Assembly (NCBI GenBank): GCA_043228905.1
Contig: JBHGNT010000001.1
Coordinates: 36,828,001-36,892,000, forward strand
Direction: 5' to 3'
DNA: 64,000 bases
Source: Azolla caroliniana
Lineage: Eukaryota > Polypodiophyta
Positions 1-11,040 of this stretch are shown piece after piece. The position numbers and the translations under genes were made by a program. Each line of letters begins with the position of its first letter. The stretch's first letter is position 1. A model generated the notes under the pieces. That model was not told where the DNA came from. It was given only the letters and a program-made list of their open reading frames with translations, and made no database searches.

Positions 1-920
1 TTCACAATTGTTAAGTCTTGACTACCAACGCAACATAGGCATCGAGCATAAGAACATGACAAACTAGAGGAACAAGTCCTGGAGACATAATAGAAAACTC
101 AATCAATCACCCAAGCAAGTGGAATAAAAAGGGGAAGTGAACAAGGGTTCATAAAAGTTAGTTATTGCATTTACAAAGAATTAATGCAAGATTATTGATA
201 ATTGGTGGACTAGTCAATGGTTTGCTTGTTATCATAGTAAATTGACTTGAGGTAGAGAATCTCCTTGTTATCTTGCAGTTCTGATAAGATAACAATTTGG
301 AGACCCTACACAAGGAAATCAATGGGGGGGTGGGGAGAGAGACAGAGAGATAGAGAGACAGAGAGACAGAGAGAGAGGATGGCATGTTGGAACACGATTT
401 GAACTTCTACATTTAACGTAATGTAGAAAATTAAGGGCACAATCCATGTGCAATCTATTGCATATTTGCATGAATAATGCATCCATCTCTCATATTTCCC
501 AAAAAATGGACATCGTGGCTGAATAAATGGACATCATAATGATGAATCGCAATCATAAAGACAAATTAAACTAAACTCTTCTTCATTGGGCATGTGCAAA
601 ACATCTTTTAATGTCACAACACCAACATTAAAAAAAAATATCCTTGACTTATTAGGACACATTGTTGGCACACATAAGAACCACCCACAAAAGCACATTG
701 TTGCACATCACACAATATCTAAACCTAGAATGTGTGTGTCCTAGGTAAAAAAATGCCAGATGGAGAGATGATGATCTTATGTGATGGATTTTTAGTCTAG
801 ACATTCTAAAGAAGGGAGGTATTTATGTTATACCAATTTTTTATTTTTAGGGTTAAAGGGGGAAAAGGATCAACCAAATGAAAACAACAAACTAGCTACA
901 ACGATATGCAAATGAGTGAG
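1..920. other. intergenic, no gene seen
   Basis: No reading frame with family resemblance. It contains a GA-rich low-complexity tract at about 335-378. The rest is AT-rich sequence without recognisable structure. Confidence 0.6.
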
Positions 921-1720
921 ATTATTTGGTTATGTCCCAGGATCAATCAATATTGGAGTAAGTTGTTTTTATTGCTCAGACAACACTATTCTCGTTCAAT
1001 TTTCCATTGGAATGCAATATTATTTGGTTATGTCCCTGGATCAAGTAATTTTGGAGTAAGTTGTTTTTATTTCTGAGACAACACTATTCTCGTTCAATTT
1101 TCTCTTGGGGTGCAGTATTATGGGGTGTCCTTCATGGACAGATTATGAGGTATAAAATTACGCATGCTTCTCATGTTTTTATACGAGTGCAAAAATTGTA
1201 ATGACAGAAATCACAGAAGACAAAATTAAAATAGAGAGAGACACAAGGTTTAACGTGGGAAAACCCTGGAAAGGGAAAAACCACGGAAGTCCACTAACTC
1301 CGAACTATATCACTATGGTAAGAGGAATATACACTGGAGACTCTAAGGCAACAACCTTGAACTCCTCCTCATCTAACAGACGGTTTTACATGATCAATAT
1401 GAAATCTATAGGGTTCAGATGATGTTTTGTGGCAACGGCAAATGGCCTTTAAGAACCGATGGCAGGGACTTCACTTATTTTTGGATACGACTACTAGTCT
1501 AAAGTGGAATTATGCCATTAACTTCTTTTATGTTGCATAGTTGATAGTATTGTTCTACTTGTTTCATATATGACATCATCTGTTTGATTAGATGCGTATA
1601 CTAACTCTTGTATCGTACAATGAGAAGTGAGATGAAATGTCTCCTTCTATTTTTTCTACGTACAGTTTTCAAGTAATATTCTAAGATGCAACTTTCTTTA
1701 CAAATAAAAATAAAAATTGA
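921..1720 (+). mobile_element. LINE 3' fragment, rearranged
   Basis: This stretch matches the 3' end of the L1-type LINE at 41.7-46.6 kb. Positions 1080-1180 resemble 46010-46100 (shared runs such as GCAGTATTATGGGGTGTCC). Positions 1425-1720 resemble 46345-46630, covering the end of ORF2, the 3'UTR (GAGATGAAATGTCTCC) and an A-rich tail at about 1701-1719. Two changes mark it as a dead copy: the 5' part is tandemly duplicated with a period of 98 bp (units starting 921 and 1019), and about 230 bp of unrelated repeat-like sequence interrupts it at about 1195-1424. No coding capacity remains. Confidence 0.8.
1195..1424. repeat. unclassified insertion inside a LINE fragment
   Basis: The two LINE-matching parts on either side are continuous in the full copy near 46100-46345, so this block is either an insertion or a replacement of the intervening LINE sequence. 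It carries a TTTAACGTGGGAAAACCC motif of a kind I have seen in dispersed plant repeats. I could not assign it to a superfamily. The 73-residue open frame inside it has no recognisable domain. Confidence 0.4.
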
Positions 1721-3700
1721 GCGAGGTTATGGAATTGGCATTATTAAACAATAATAATTATATGAGTGAGTATAGTCCCTCATGTATAAACGCTCAAATG
1801 GGTGTCCACACAACCAAAACCCTCCCGTGCAAGATGGGATGCTCATACCAAAACTACCTCAAACGAGTAAAGGAATGAATCCAACATACTTTTCCAAATT
1901 CAACTCCTTCCATTCCTAGTTCAATCTTATAGAAAGTTCGATTGTCCAACTTAGGATTGGGGATTCACCATATCACTTCTATGAGAAAGATGATGAAAAT
2001 GAGTATTAATTGAAATATATCTCACACCCATTCAAATGCACATCTTATTTTGAGCATGGAACTCAAACAACTGCATTGAAAGAATGACCACCACCAACAC
2101 AACAATGGTGATGGAAATGTGTATGACAACAATGATAATGTCAATGGTTCCAGTACAACAAAAACTACAACATGATTATCATCTTATCATTATAGGAGAA
2201 TCACTAATCTCCCAATAATTTTCATAGATTTGATTATCATCTTCAAAGGTCAATTATAGGATACAAGACTAAATTGAATCATTTTACTAATGAACTTGAT
2301 TTGCGCATCTCAATGTTCAAGAATTTTACTAATGAACTTGGCAAATGAGAATGAACATTGTGGTTGGTAAAGAATCATCGCCCTCATGCCATAGTCCTTG
2401 ACACAATACAATCTGCATGACACATGTTACAATTCAATTCTTTGTGTGTTGAATCCATAAATTCCATGAGTTGACAACATTGATGGATGAATATGTGACA
2501 GTTGAGAATACAAAGACCAATAATATATTTCCTAATTGTAGCCATAGTATGTAGGTTAGTTCAGGAAGAAGTACAACTTCATTTTGTGTTCAAATATTTG
2601 GAGTATCCTAATTCCTCTTTATTTCTTTCAAATCAGCTTCATGTTTCCAAAACCTATTAGTTCTCAATAAATGGTACCTTAGAAGCACGATCTTCAATAT
2701 TCTTCCTTCTACATTTCCCTAAAAAAATCGCATCCAAGTGTTTTTACAATGTCATGATCCATCACAAAGCTAGAAAATTTGTTCCCACACAAACTCATCA
2801 TCACCATTGTTTTATGTCACAATCTATCTGTTAACTTTTGTAATTAATTTGACTTTTAATGCCATATGTTGTAAGGTTGTAGGACCTACCATAGACTTCG
2901 CAATGTAGATATTTGTTATCATTCACATTCAACAACGTTTCGTGATTCCATTAGGATGTCAAGAACATTGTTATGGAAATCAGTCAAAAGTGGCATAGAA
3001 TCATGCCGAGCACTTTATGGTTGGTTCTCTAATTAAGAGGTTTTACTTGTTAGTCGATGAATGCTAGACTAGGTTTTATGATGCCTCTCATGTAGCAAAA
3101 TTGTGATGCCTTGCATTTAATGACTCCTATACATTGATGTTGTTTTAATTTGTATGATATGCAACACTTACTTGAAGTATTGGGAACATTCTATCAAATC
3201 AACAGGCTAATTGTCATGGACAAAACAAAAATGGTAGCAACAAAGGAAATACAACCAACATACTTTCCTTGTTTTACATACAAGGTAGAACTAATACAAG
3301 TGGCGCAAAGCTTCAAATATCCTGGTATGAATGTGTCATCAACAAATAGGTGGAATGTATGATATGAGTCTAGACTTTGAGTAGGTTTGAATAGTTATAA
3401 TATGATCGCGAATCATTACAACAAAAGGGATACTAGAGGATAGGAGAGGAGATTGATGTTATTCATTGGTAGGGTGGTTCTAGAGCTGGTTCATGTAGTA
3501 GAAGTGTATCGTGGCACTATCTCACTTGTGCATGGAACAAAATTGAGAAAAATAAAAAATCGTTATTATATAGAAAATTGGGAGTAAAATCCCAACATCC
3601 GATCTTGTTATATTATTAGAAAAAGTGATTGACCCATCAAGGTACTAGTCACGCAAAGAAGTATACGAGTATATTACAATAGTCAAGAATATGCCGAACA
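1721..3700. other. intergenic, no gene seen
   Basis: AT-rich sequence without a supported gene. A short direct repeat (TTTTACTAATGAACTTG) occurs twice at about 2280-2340. The open frame at 3150-3362 has no recognisable domain and looks like chance. Confidence 0.5.
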
Positions 3701-3710
3701 CATACAATAG

Positions 3711-5576
3711 ACATTTATTTATTTTTTTTATTTTTTTTTTTCCAAAAAAACACTACTTCGCATTAGTTAGCAAACAAAATTACATCATAGAACACCCAAA
3801 GTTCTTCTCACCAGCCCTCACTCTGGCCTTCCCACCAAAGTGGACATAGTCCCCACCTCATTTTCAACAAACGTATCCAAACAACTCCAATAACCTAATA
3901 ATTTGTACCATATCTATACAGATTTACAGCACCTAGACGCTGTTGGAAACTGGAAACAGCCATCGGGGTGCTTGGTAATTCCATTGAGGCCCTGATGAGG
4001 ATCTGCCCACCATAGGAGAATTACCCCATTTCAGCAAGAACTTTGATCGAGATCTTTCAGCTGCATCAGATTCCCCCTTGATTGAGTCGTATCGTCCCCG
4101 CAGCCAAGATACCAACTCAAACCAGATATTTAATAATACCTCACCGCTAGGGATCTTTTGTTGTTGAAAAACAAATTTACAACGGTTGGTCCAAATGTGC
4201 CAGACCGATAAACAAGACACCATCATCCATATCTCCTCAAAAAATTCTGAGTTAGTGCCATGTCGAACTCCAGCCCGTTGAAACACCTTGCCATCCTGCA
4301 CTATAAAACCATGTCTGTGGGGATTTAACTGTTCAGCCTAGCCTTCCCCTGTTAACTTCAGCCCTTGTACGGACCCCCATACAACTCTCCCATTCACTCC
4401 GCATGCTGCCACTATCCTGAGACTTCTACCCCAAATGTTAATAGCCTCGTTGCAGTTCCAAAAACAAGGAGGAATTGATTCCAAAGGGTGTCCACAACTT
4501 TTGCATCCAGCCTCACCACCACGACACCTAAGCCACTCCCCTACCGACACCGCTTTGTGACTAAGAAGCCACAACCAAAGCTTTATTTTTTCTGGCATAT
4601 CAAACGCCCATAGCCTCCTCCAAAACGACTTCAACCAGTAATCAGAAATGCCTTTATCCTTCCAACTATTGCGAGTTAGGCCAGCACCCATCAATTTAGA
4701 GCCAATGATTTGCCTTCCTAGCTTGGTAGTGTACTCGAAAAACCGTTCAAGTTTGTCTGTACCCGGTTTCTGCCACCACACCTCTAGTGGATCCCAATCC
4801 AGATCACATATGGGCTTGTTGTCAACTATCCAGAGTTTACGATCAGATTCCAGCTTCCCTGGGTCCGGGTTTACTTGCCACTTCTTACCTTCCAACATTG
4901 CCACTCGCACTGCCAACCATTGGCCATTGTCTGCCAAAGCACTTAGGTTGCCCCACAAACGATACTCATTAGATGGGCACCTGCCTCGGATAATTTGCGC
5001 ATCGCCCTCACCTACAAACCACCCAAACCAGACCCCCTCTTCTTCATTCAGCCTAGCTAGACCATCAACAGCCTTATCTATCAAGTGGGTAACCTTTTCC
5101 AGCCTGCCGGTAAATCTAGGACTTCCAACCAGACCCTCCCTTCTTCTCCTTTTGAACTCCTCCCAGTCTCTTACTGAACTAACATTGTACCCTACCATTT
5201 TTCCCCATGGCAAGTATTTTTTCTGACCAAGCATCATACCATCATCACTTCGAATCCTGGGGTTCCAAAACAGAGGTTGACGGAGTTGTTCCTCCATTGT
5301 TTTTGGCTGCATTAAGACCAGCCCCTCTCTTAAACTTGACCAGGCCCTCATTATGGTGTGGGCCACCCTATCCTCCATGCTAGTAGGTTCTTTTAACGTT
5401 AGGCCTGGACTGAACAAACACCACATCTTTGCCTTCCAAGGGCCGCCATTCCTCAGACTCCAGAGTTCAGCTCTGTCTCTAAGAAGCAATTTCCACAATT
5501 CTGGTCCAGGTTGGAGACTTCGCAAGTGCACACTTTGAACGCAAGGAAGAAGTGTGCACTTAACCGAGTTGCACAC
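3711..5576 (-). mobile_element. 5'-truncated L1-type LINE, second lineage
   Basis: Two open stretches on the minus strand (5576-4338 and 4301-3933) together match the C-terminal third of a plant LINE ORF2. The first has a zinc-binding RT-associated region (FWRRLWAFDMPEKIKLW, then C-x2-C and a later C-x3-C). The second carries the VWHIWTNR and LRGRYDSI...SDAAERSRSKF motifs. The LINE at 42-46.5 kb has the same blocks in the same order (LWTIWKTR, IRGQYDDL). A stop and frame change separate the two parts. An A-rich tail (T-rich on the plus strand, 3711-3740) marks the 3' end. The endonuclease and RT domains are missing, so this is a dead, 5'-truncated insertion. Protein similarity to the 42-kb copy is partial, so it belongs to a different lineage. 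Confidence 0.85.
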
Positions 5577-7367
5577 TTAGGGGTTTTCTAAAACATTTAA
5601 GGGTTTTTTGGAAATTTTTAGCGTTTTTTGAAATATTTTCCTTTTGTGCTCTAATCATACAATTCTTGATAAGAAAAGTGATCAATTTCCTTTTGTGCTC
5701 TTCAGTTTCTTTCTCGATTCTAGATTACCTTTAGTTTTCGCCTTTTTGCTACATCTGAGGAACACATCCATTATGCAACAAAACTAATGAACTTCCTTGG
5801 ATGCGATGAGTTTTTTTCTTGCGTTTTCTTCCTGGTGGCGGCAGGTTTGAGGAATCGAAGTGCATATGTAGGAGACAGGAAAAGAGAATTGGGGAGCAAT
5901 GGACAAATCCAAGGCTGCAACTTTTGTGATCTTTGAGAATAAACAAGATGCAATTAAAGAGATAGGGAGGGAGAGAGGGTTTCTTCATGTAGGAAAAGAG
6001 CACGCACGCACGTGGCACAGGCACACACAGAAAGAGAAGGACAATCTATGGAAGTTTTGTTGCGCATGGAGAAGGAGAGCTCATGTTCACGGCCAATTGC
6101 TGCAAAAACTTGACTATAATTTCACAATCATCAAGAATTGTTTGCCCTTCTTTGCTTATGTTCTTTAATCAAGGATCAAAATCACAGGCTCGTAATCGCA
6201 AACACACACACACACACACACATAGACATAGACATAGACATGCACACAGAAATTCCTTTTGTTGTTTCTGAAAGTTTGGAACATAGTTTCAATTTGGTTT
6301 AATGTAATTTCGTCATGAAACAATGTAAAAAAATTTATCCAGATTTTGAACTCTATAAAAAAAGCGCACTTAATAGAATTGCAAATGTTAATCCCCCAAT
6401 ACAAGGTAAAAATGGCCTCATCTTACTACCCCTATGAACGTTGACATTTCTTTGAACTCACCCACACAAGGCACATGTTGAGGTAGCATCACGGCCTCAT
6501 CACCGTAGTAGGAAGATATGAATGAAAACCTAATAGAGGATGAATCACTTATTTTTTTAATGCTTAACAAATAAAATAATTTAAATACCCACAAAGAAGT
6601 GTGAGCACATTTGCGTGTGCATTTTTCACACACCATAGACAGAGAGTTTTTACTACAAAGTGGCAATCCCCATTCTTAGGAAGGAGTCACAAACAAGATG
6701 ATATATTTCTTTACTCCAATAGATCACAATTGGCCTCGTGGATAAAAATCTCCTATTTCTGTCGTGTGAGGACTATCTATCTAGTTCTCAAAATCTTCAC
6801 AATTGGTTGGCATTAGTCCCCTCTTTATAGAGCCTAATCCATCTTTAAGTATCCAAAAAAGTACATTTTTGTATAATTGCACACATGATTTACTAAATGG
6901 TAAGAATGTACAATTTCGATATTATTACTATGCATCTTTCAATCTCATAGTGTGTGTTCACTAATTACTTGCTGAATAATTAATCACTTTGCAATAGGTA
7001 TTTAACAACGTCATGCATGATGGTAAACAATTTTGGGATAAGGATTTCATCAACGCAAGCAAGGTAAATAATTACTTGATTAATAATTAACACATGACTT
7101 TGCTTGTTGTTACACATCACCATGCAAGATCACTATCTTGTTTTGAGGGAGGATCGCATAGGGAGCTTAATATAACTTTGAAATATGAATCGTTCACCAA
7201 TTGTCACAATTAATCGTTGTCATTATAGAATAAACGCCAACCAATTCATCATCTTACTATTATCACGATAATCTTGTTTGCCATCGGTACAAATTTAACA
7301 TTTGACCTCCAGGAATTAGCCTACACTTTACGAGGAAGTGACAAGTCCCTTTGATTTTCTTAATATG
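5577..7367. other. intergenic with CA/TAGACA microsatellite
   Basis: No supported gene. A (CA)n tract lies at 6200-6222 and is followed by TAGACA repeats to about 6241. A short block at 6668-6703 (CTTAGGAAGGAGTCAC) recurs at about 24153-24190, so it may be part of a dispersed repeat. Confidence 0.5.
6200..6241. repeat. (CA)n and TAGACA microsatellite
   Basis: (CA)n at about 6200-6222 followed by three TAGACA units. Confidence 0.9.
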
Positions 7368-7369
7368 TA

Positions 7370-7738
7370 GGAATCAACAATGGTTTGGTTAAAGCAAAAC
7401 TAAATTATGAAACCATGCTTAGCGACTAATTGGTTTGGTTCAAGCTTATAAAGTTTTGAGTTTGAAACTTCACAATTCTTTTAAGTTTTCACTTTGATTT
7501 GAGTTTACAAAAATCCTCTCTTGAAAATTTGAGTGACATTGGCCCATCATTTGGTTCAAGGTGAAACTAAATTGCAAAACCGCTACCTAACACTTTGTAG
7601 ATCAATAGTATTGTTTGGTTTGAATGGTTTCGATTTAAATGTTTGGTGGTTCACTTTAGTTTTGTTTTTAGTGTCAATTGCTTTGAATGATTTGGGTTTG
7701 AGACTTTGCAATAGAACCAAACCATTGATAACGATTAT
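7370..7738. repeat. MITE-like element with terminal inverted repeats
   Basis: The left end reads GGAATCAACAATGGTTTGG and the right end contains its inverse. A 13-base exact inverted match, CAATGGTTTGGTT, lies at 7378-7390 and again as its complement at 7715-7727. The inside is AT-rich and repeats 'tttggttcaa'-type words. The left end resembles the ends of the element at 41066-41299 (GGAATCGACAAC). No transposase is encoded, so it would be a non-autonomous DNA element. The exact right boundary is uncertain. Confidence 0.5.
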
Positions 7739-7740
7739 TA

Positions 7741-8819
7741 ATATGATAAATGTATTGAAATTTGAAACAACACACTATATTTACAATGTTATTCATCTTG
7801 GAAGTTTGAGCAAAAAACATTGATAATCTTACACCAAGCATTTGGGCATGGTTTTCCATGGAACCCTTGACTTTCCTTGCACTATTAGCATATGCATTGT
7901 CATTTATAGGGTTTTACTCTATGCACAAAAGTGATATGTATTGCTCTATGCATAATATTTATCCAATGATATGCACTAGCTCATTGGGAGAGACATAGAT
8001 GGGTTCAAGAGATTTGACGCTCTAGATGCACAACATTGAGTTCATCAATGTCATAGATGTGGATAAACATCTCACTAAAGTCATTCATCTATGTCATTAG
8101 TTTGATGACTGGAGACACATTGGCGAAGGATCATTATAAAGTCATACATGTCCTTAGTATTATGGTTAGTGGGCACCATGACCATGTACTAGTTACCAAT
8201 GCCATTCAACTAGGTCATAAATGGAACTAATGCAATTTTATTCAGAAAGATTTGATTAATCATTGGCTGAAACAAAGTTTTGCCATGGATATGGAGAATA
8301 CATTGTTGAAGTCAAATAGACAAATGTCAGGCAGAAAGTGTTCATGCAAGACCTAGTTGATGAGTACGATGATGATCAATGGTGACCAAAATCATCAATA
8401 AAATTTGCATGAGCATATGCAAGTCAAGTTTAGGGTCAAGTAATTCGAGACTCTAGTGTCACAAATGTGGCTCCAAAAGCGAAGTAAAGCTTGATCAAAG
8501 CACACCAAGAAAACTATTGATGACCCATTTCATGGCCAACACATTAGATGAATGGCCATTAGAGCCATTTCATGAGGGCCGGGCCCATAAGCGCAAATCC
8601 TTTATTGCAAAGTCAACGTGGGTGTTGTATACGTGGCAGACTCAGAATGAACGAATGATGAATACTGTATAGGATTGCCATGAACTTGAAACCCTAAACC
8701 CTAAACCCTAAACCATCAACCCTAAATCAACCCTGTGAATTGAGAGAGAGAGAGAGAGAGAGCTTCTTATGCATGGTCAAAGAAAAAGAAGACAAAGCAT
8801 TGAAGTTTTCTCCACATAA
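7741..8819. other. intergenic; telomere-like and GA repeats
   Basis: This is the 3' flank of the NPH3-type gene. It has a short interstitial plant-telomere-type run (CCCTAAA x3 with degenerate continuation) at about 8690-8713 and a (GA)n tract at 8742-8762. No gene is seen in the rest. Confidence 0.6.
8690..8713. repeat. interstitial telomere-type repeat (CCCTAAA)3
   Basis: Three exact CCCTAAA units, then degenerate units (CCATCAACCCTAAATCAACCCT) before the GA tract. This is the plant telomere unit. A run this short inside a gene-bearing region is an interstitial or telo-box-like tract, not a chromosome end. Confidence 0.8.
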
Positions 8820-10685
8820 CTAACTGATCAGGAGGAGGTCTGAATACTGTCTCCGCAACTCACAGATTTCCCTAGCTCTGCGTGCATTCTCCTCCAAAAG
8901 CTTCAAGCTCGCCTGCACAACCTGTTGCATGATATGCCTGAGCTTCTCAGTACTAAATTTGGTAGGGCTGATGCAGGAAGCAGGTGTGGATTCTTCAGTA
9001 CATTTTCTTATTCCATCAGAGTTGACAGAAGCTTCCATGACCAGATACTTTTCAAGCTCACTCATTTGTTCTCTCAACACATACTCTATTACCTCTGATC
9101 TCTTCAGTATCTCAGGATTGCTGATAGCTCTATAGTAGAAGGATCTGCTCAGCTTTCCTACATCCACCAAGCTCCATAGCTTCTGCTCAGTCTGTGCTAA
9201 TTTATCCCCCTCAATCTTTTCATCGTTCTGCACAGTTTCAATATGGATCCTCTTCTCCTTCTCCATGAACTTCTCAATAGCAGCATACAGAAGGTCGTGT
9301 GATTTCCTCGACTGTGCAGGAAAGGCCTCGATTAGGAAAATGAAGTCTTTCGCAGAGAAGGTTTCTTCATCTAGTAGGTTCCATAGACACGAATCCACTT
9401 CTTCTGCTACTTCTGATGTAGACGCAGAAGCTTTGATCTCCCCCTCCTTCGGACTGTCAGAGTATATGGGTATGGGGGAGGTCTGAACTCCTCTGAAATA
9501 TCTAACCAGAGAAAGAAGAACCTGTGGGTCTAGTCTGTAGCTTCGCAAGTAATCATCTAGTTCGTTTAAGTTTCTTCCGATTCTTTCTTCCAGAAATGAT
9601 TTAGCTTCAAGAAGCTTATTCTTAAGCAGATCTGAGAAACTAACGGATCCTTCCTCCATCTCCACGAACACTTTCTTCACACAGAACGACGCTTCTTGCA
9701 GAAGAGCGCACCAGTAGTGGGAAGAGAGCTCTAGCGATGAGGGATCTCGCTGCAGATCTGCACTTATGCTCAGATTTTTAACGGTAGTACAACTCTTCTG
9801 CAGCAATCTTGTGAGACAGACAACAATCCAGCTTCTCTCTCTGTTGCTTCTGCATCCATCCATGGATAAGGTGTTGTGTAGCCATTCCTTAACATTCCTC
9901 CCTTGTCTACAATTCAGGCTAAGATTCGCCTCTGCAGAAACGAGTTCCTCTATGATCTTCTCTACTATCTCGTCTCTCAGCGAACAGATCTTTAGAAGAA
10001 CAATACTCAACATCTCATGCGATGGCACTGAGCTCCGTGACCTAGCCTCCGTGGAAACTTTACTTAGTATACTACCTTCATTCGCTAGATCATAGTACTT
10101 AATCGGAGCTGACAGAGATTGAGTGTCTGAGAAAGCTTTCTTGCAAGCAGCAGTGATGGCCCTGATGCATCTGGTCTCTACGTATTCATCCGCAGATGAT
10201 CCCAGACGAGTATACTGTTGTAGAAAAGCTATGGCGTTCTTCCAATGGTTGAAGACGTTCGCGTACAGGAACTTCTTACTGCTCTCCACAAGCTCTGCAA
10301 TACCGAGAAACTCTGCTGCAGCTCGAACCCTAGCCACATTGTCTACTGTGTAGGAAGGTTTGATGAGGTAGCAGTAATCTACAGCGATGGAGAAAGCTTG
10401 TGCGCCAAAACCCATGGCGTTCAGATCGATAACTTGAGTACGTTTATTCTGATTAATGCTATCAGATATTAGTGTGCTGCTATCATTTTCTGAGCAGGCT
10501 TCGGTATAGCTGCCACATAGATGATTAATACTCATGCTCAAAGAAGTGGTCAGAAGAGACCGGAAATATGAGCTTGCACAGACAAGAGGAAGCATATGAA
10601 GATAGAAAGCTTGACCTTCGACGTATACGGTCACGTCGCTGAAATCCCCAGTTTCTCTGATGCGATGCAGCCAAGATTTGGCCAT
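8820..10685 (-). CDS. BTB/POZ-NPH3 domain protein
   Basis: Intact 621-residue single-exon frame starting at an ATG. An N-terminal BTB/POZ fold (about residues 15-135, GDFSDVTVYVEG then LVCASSYFRSLL) is followed by an NPH3 domain (about 265-540). That domain includes KEWLHNTLSMDG, the HYWCALLQEAS region, DPQVLLSLVRYF and SHDLLYAAIEKF, which matches the 'CHDGLYRAIDIYL' signature of the family. The tail (578-620) is charged and probably coiled-coil. NPH3/RPT2 proteins act as CUL3 substrate adaptors and phototropin-signalling partners at the plasma membrane. This one has several replacements in the NPH3 signature and resembles the divergent At3g19850/At3g22104-type subgroup more than NPH3 itself, so a phototropism role is not established. 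Upstream lies a tandem duplication with triplet repeats. Confidence 0.9.
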   Translation of the reverse strand: MAKSWLHRIRETGDFSDVTVYVEGQAFYLHMLPLVCASSYFRSLLTTSLSMSINHLCGSYTEACSENDSSTLISDSINQNKRTQVIDLNAMGFGAQAFSIAVDYCYLIKPSYTVDNVARVRAAAEFLGIAELVESSKKFLYANVFNHWKNAIAFLQQYTRLGSSADEYVETRCIRAITAACKKAFSDTQSLSAPIKYYDLANEGSILSKVSTEARSRSSVPSHEMLSIVLLKICSLRDEIVEKIIEELVSAEANLSLNCRQGRNVKEWLHNTLSMDGCRSNRERSWIVVCLTRLLQKSCTTVKNLSISADLQRDPSSLELSSHYWCALLQEASFCVKKVFVEMEEGSVSFSDLLKNKLLEAKSFLEERIGRNLNELDDYLRSYRLDPQVLLSLVRYFRGVQTSPIPIYSDSPKEGEIKASASTSEVAEEVDSCLWNLLDEETFSAKDFIFLIEAFPAQSRKSHDLLYAAIEKFMEKEKRIHIETVQNDEKIEGDKLAQTEQKLWSLVDVGKLSRSFYYRAISNPEILKRSEVIEYVLREQMSELEKYLVMEASVNSDGIRKCTEESTPASCISPTKFSTEKLRHIMQQVVQASLKLLEENARRAREICELRRQYSDLLLIS

Positions 10686-10717
10686 TGACCAGGTTAAACT
10701 CCAGCTTGGGGAATAAG

Positions 10718-11040
10718 CAGATTGTTAACAGGTACGAGTAGCTTCTATAGACCATAGCCAAGGAAAAACATGTATAGCTCCTTACCTCCTCCTCCTCCTC
10801 CTCCTCCTCCTCCTCCTCCTTCTTCTTCTTCTTCTTCTCCCTTAAAAACTTATCTCTGCAAATAAGATCTGAGTTGTCCACAGATTGTTAACAGGTACGA
10901 GTAGCTTCTATAGACCATAGCCAAGAAAAAACATGTAAAGCTCCTTACCTTCTTCTTCTTCTTCTTCTTCTTCTTCTTCTTCTTCTTCTTCGTCTTCTCG
11001 CTTAAAAACTTATCTCTGCAAATAAGATCTAAGTTGTCCA
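10718..11040. repeat. tandem duplication upstream of the NPH3-type gene
   Basis: Unit 1 (10718-10880, 163 bp) and unit 2 (10881-11040, 160 bp) are head-to-tail copies. Both begin CAGATTGTTAACAGGTACGA and end near GTTGTCCA. They are nearly identical except in the internal triplet tract, which is (CCT)n followed by (CTT)n in unit 1 and pure (TTC)n in unit 2. On the gene strand this reads as GGA/GAA repeats in the presumed 5'UTR or proximal promoter. Confidence 0.9.

Noticed and set aside
4648-5226. 192-residue plus-strand open frame
   Set aside because: It is the complementary-strand shadow of the LINE ORF2 fragment, which has clear motifs on the minus strand.
6165-6404. Open frame across the CA repeat
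   Set aside because: Low-complexity translation of a microsatellite.
10717-10800. Short intron in the NPH3-type leader using AGGTAAGG
   Set aside because: The donor-like word exists, but any acceptor before the ATG would leave an intron too short to be plausible.
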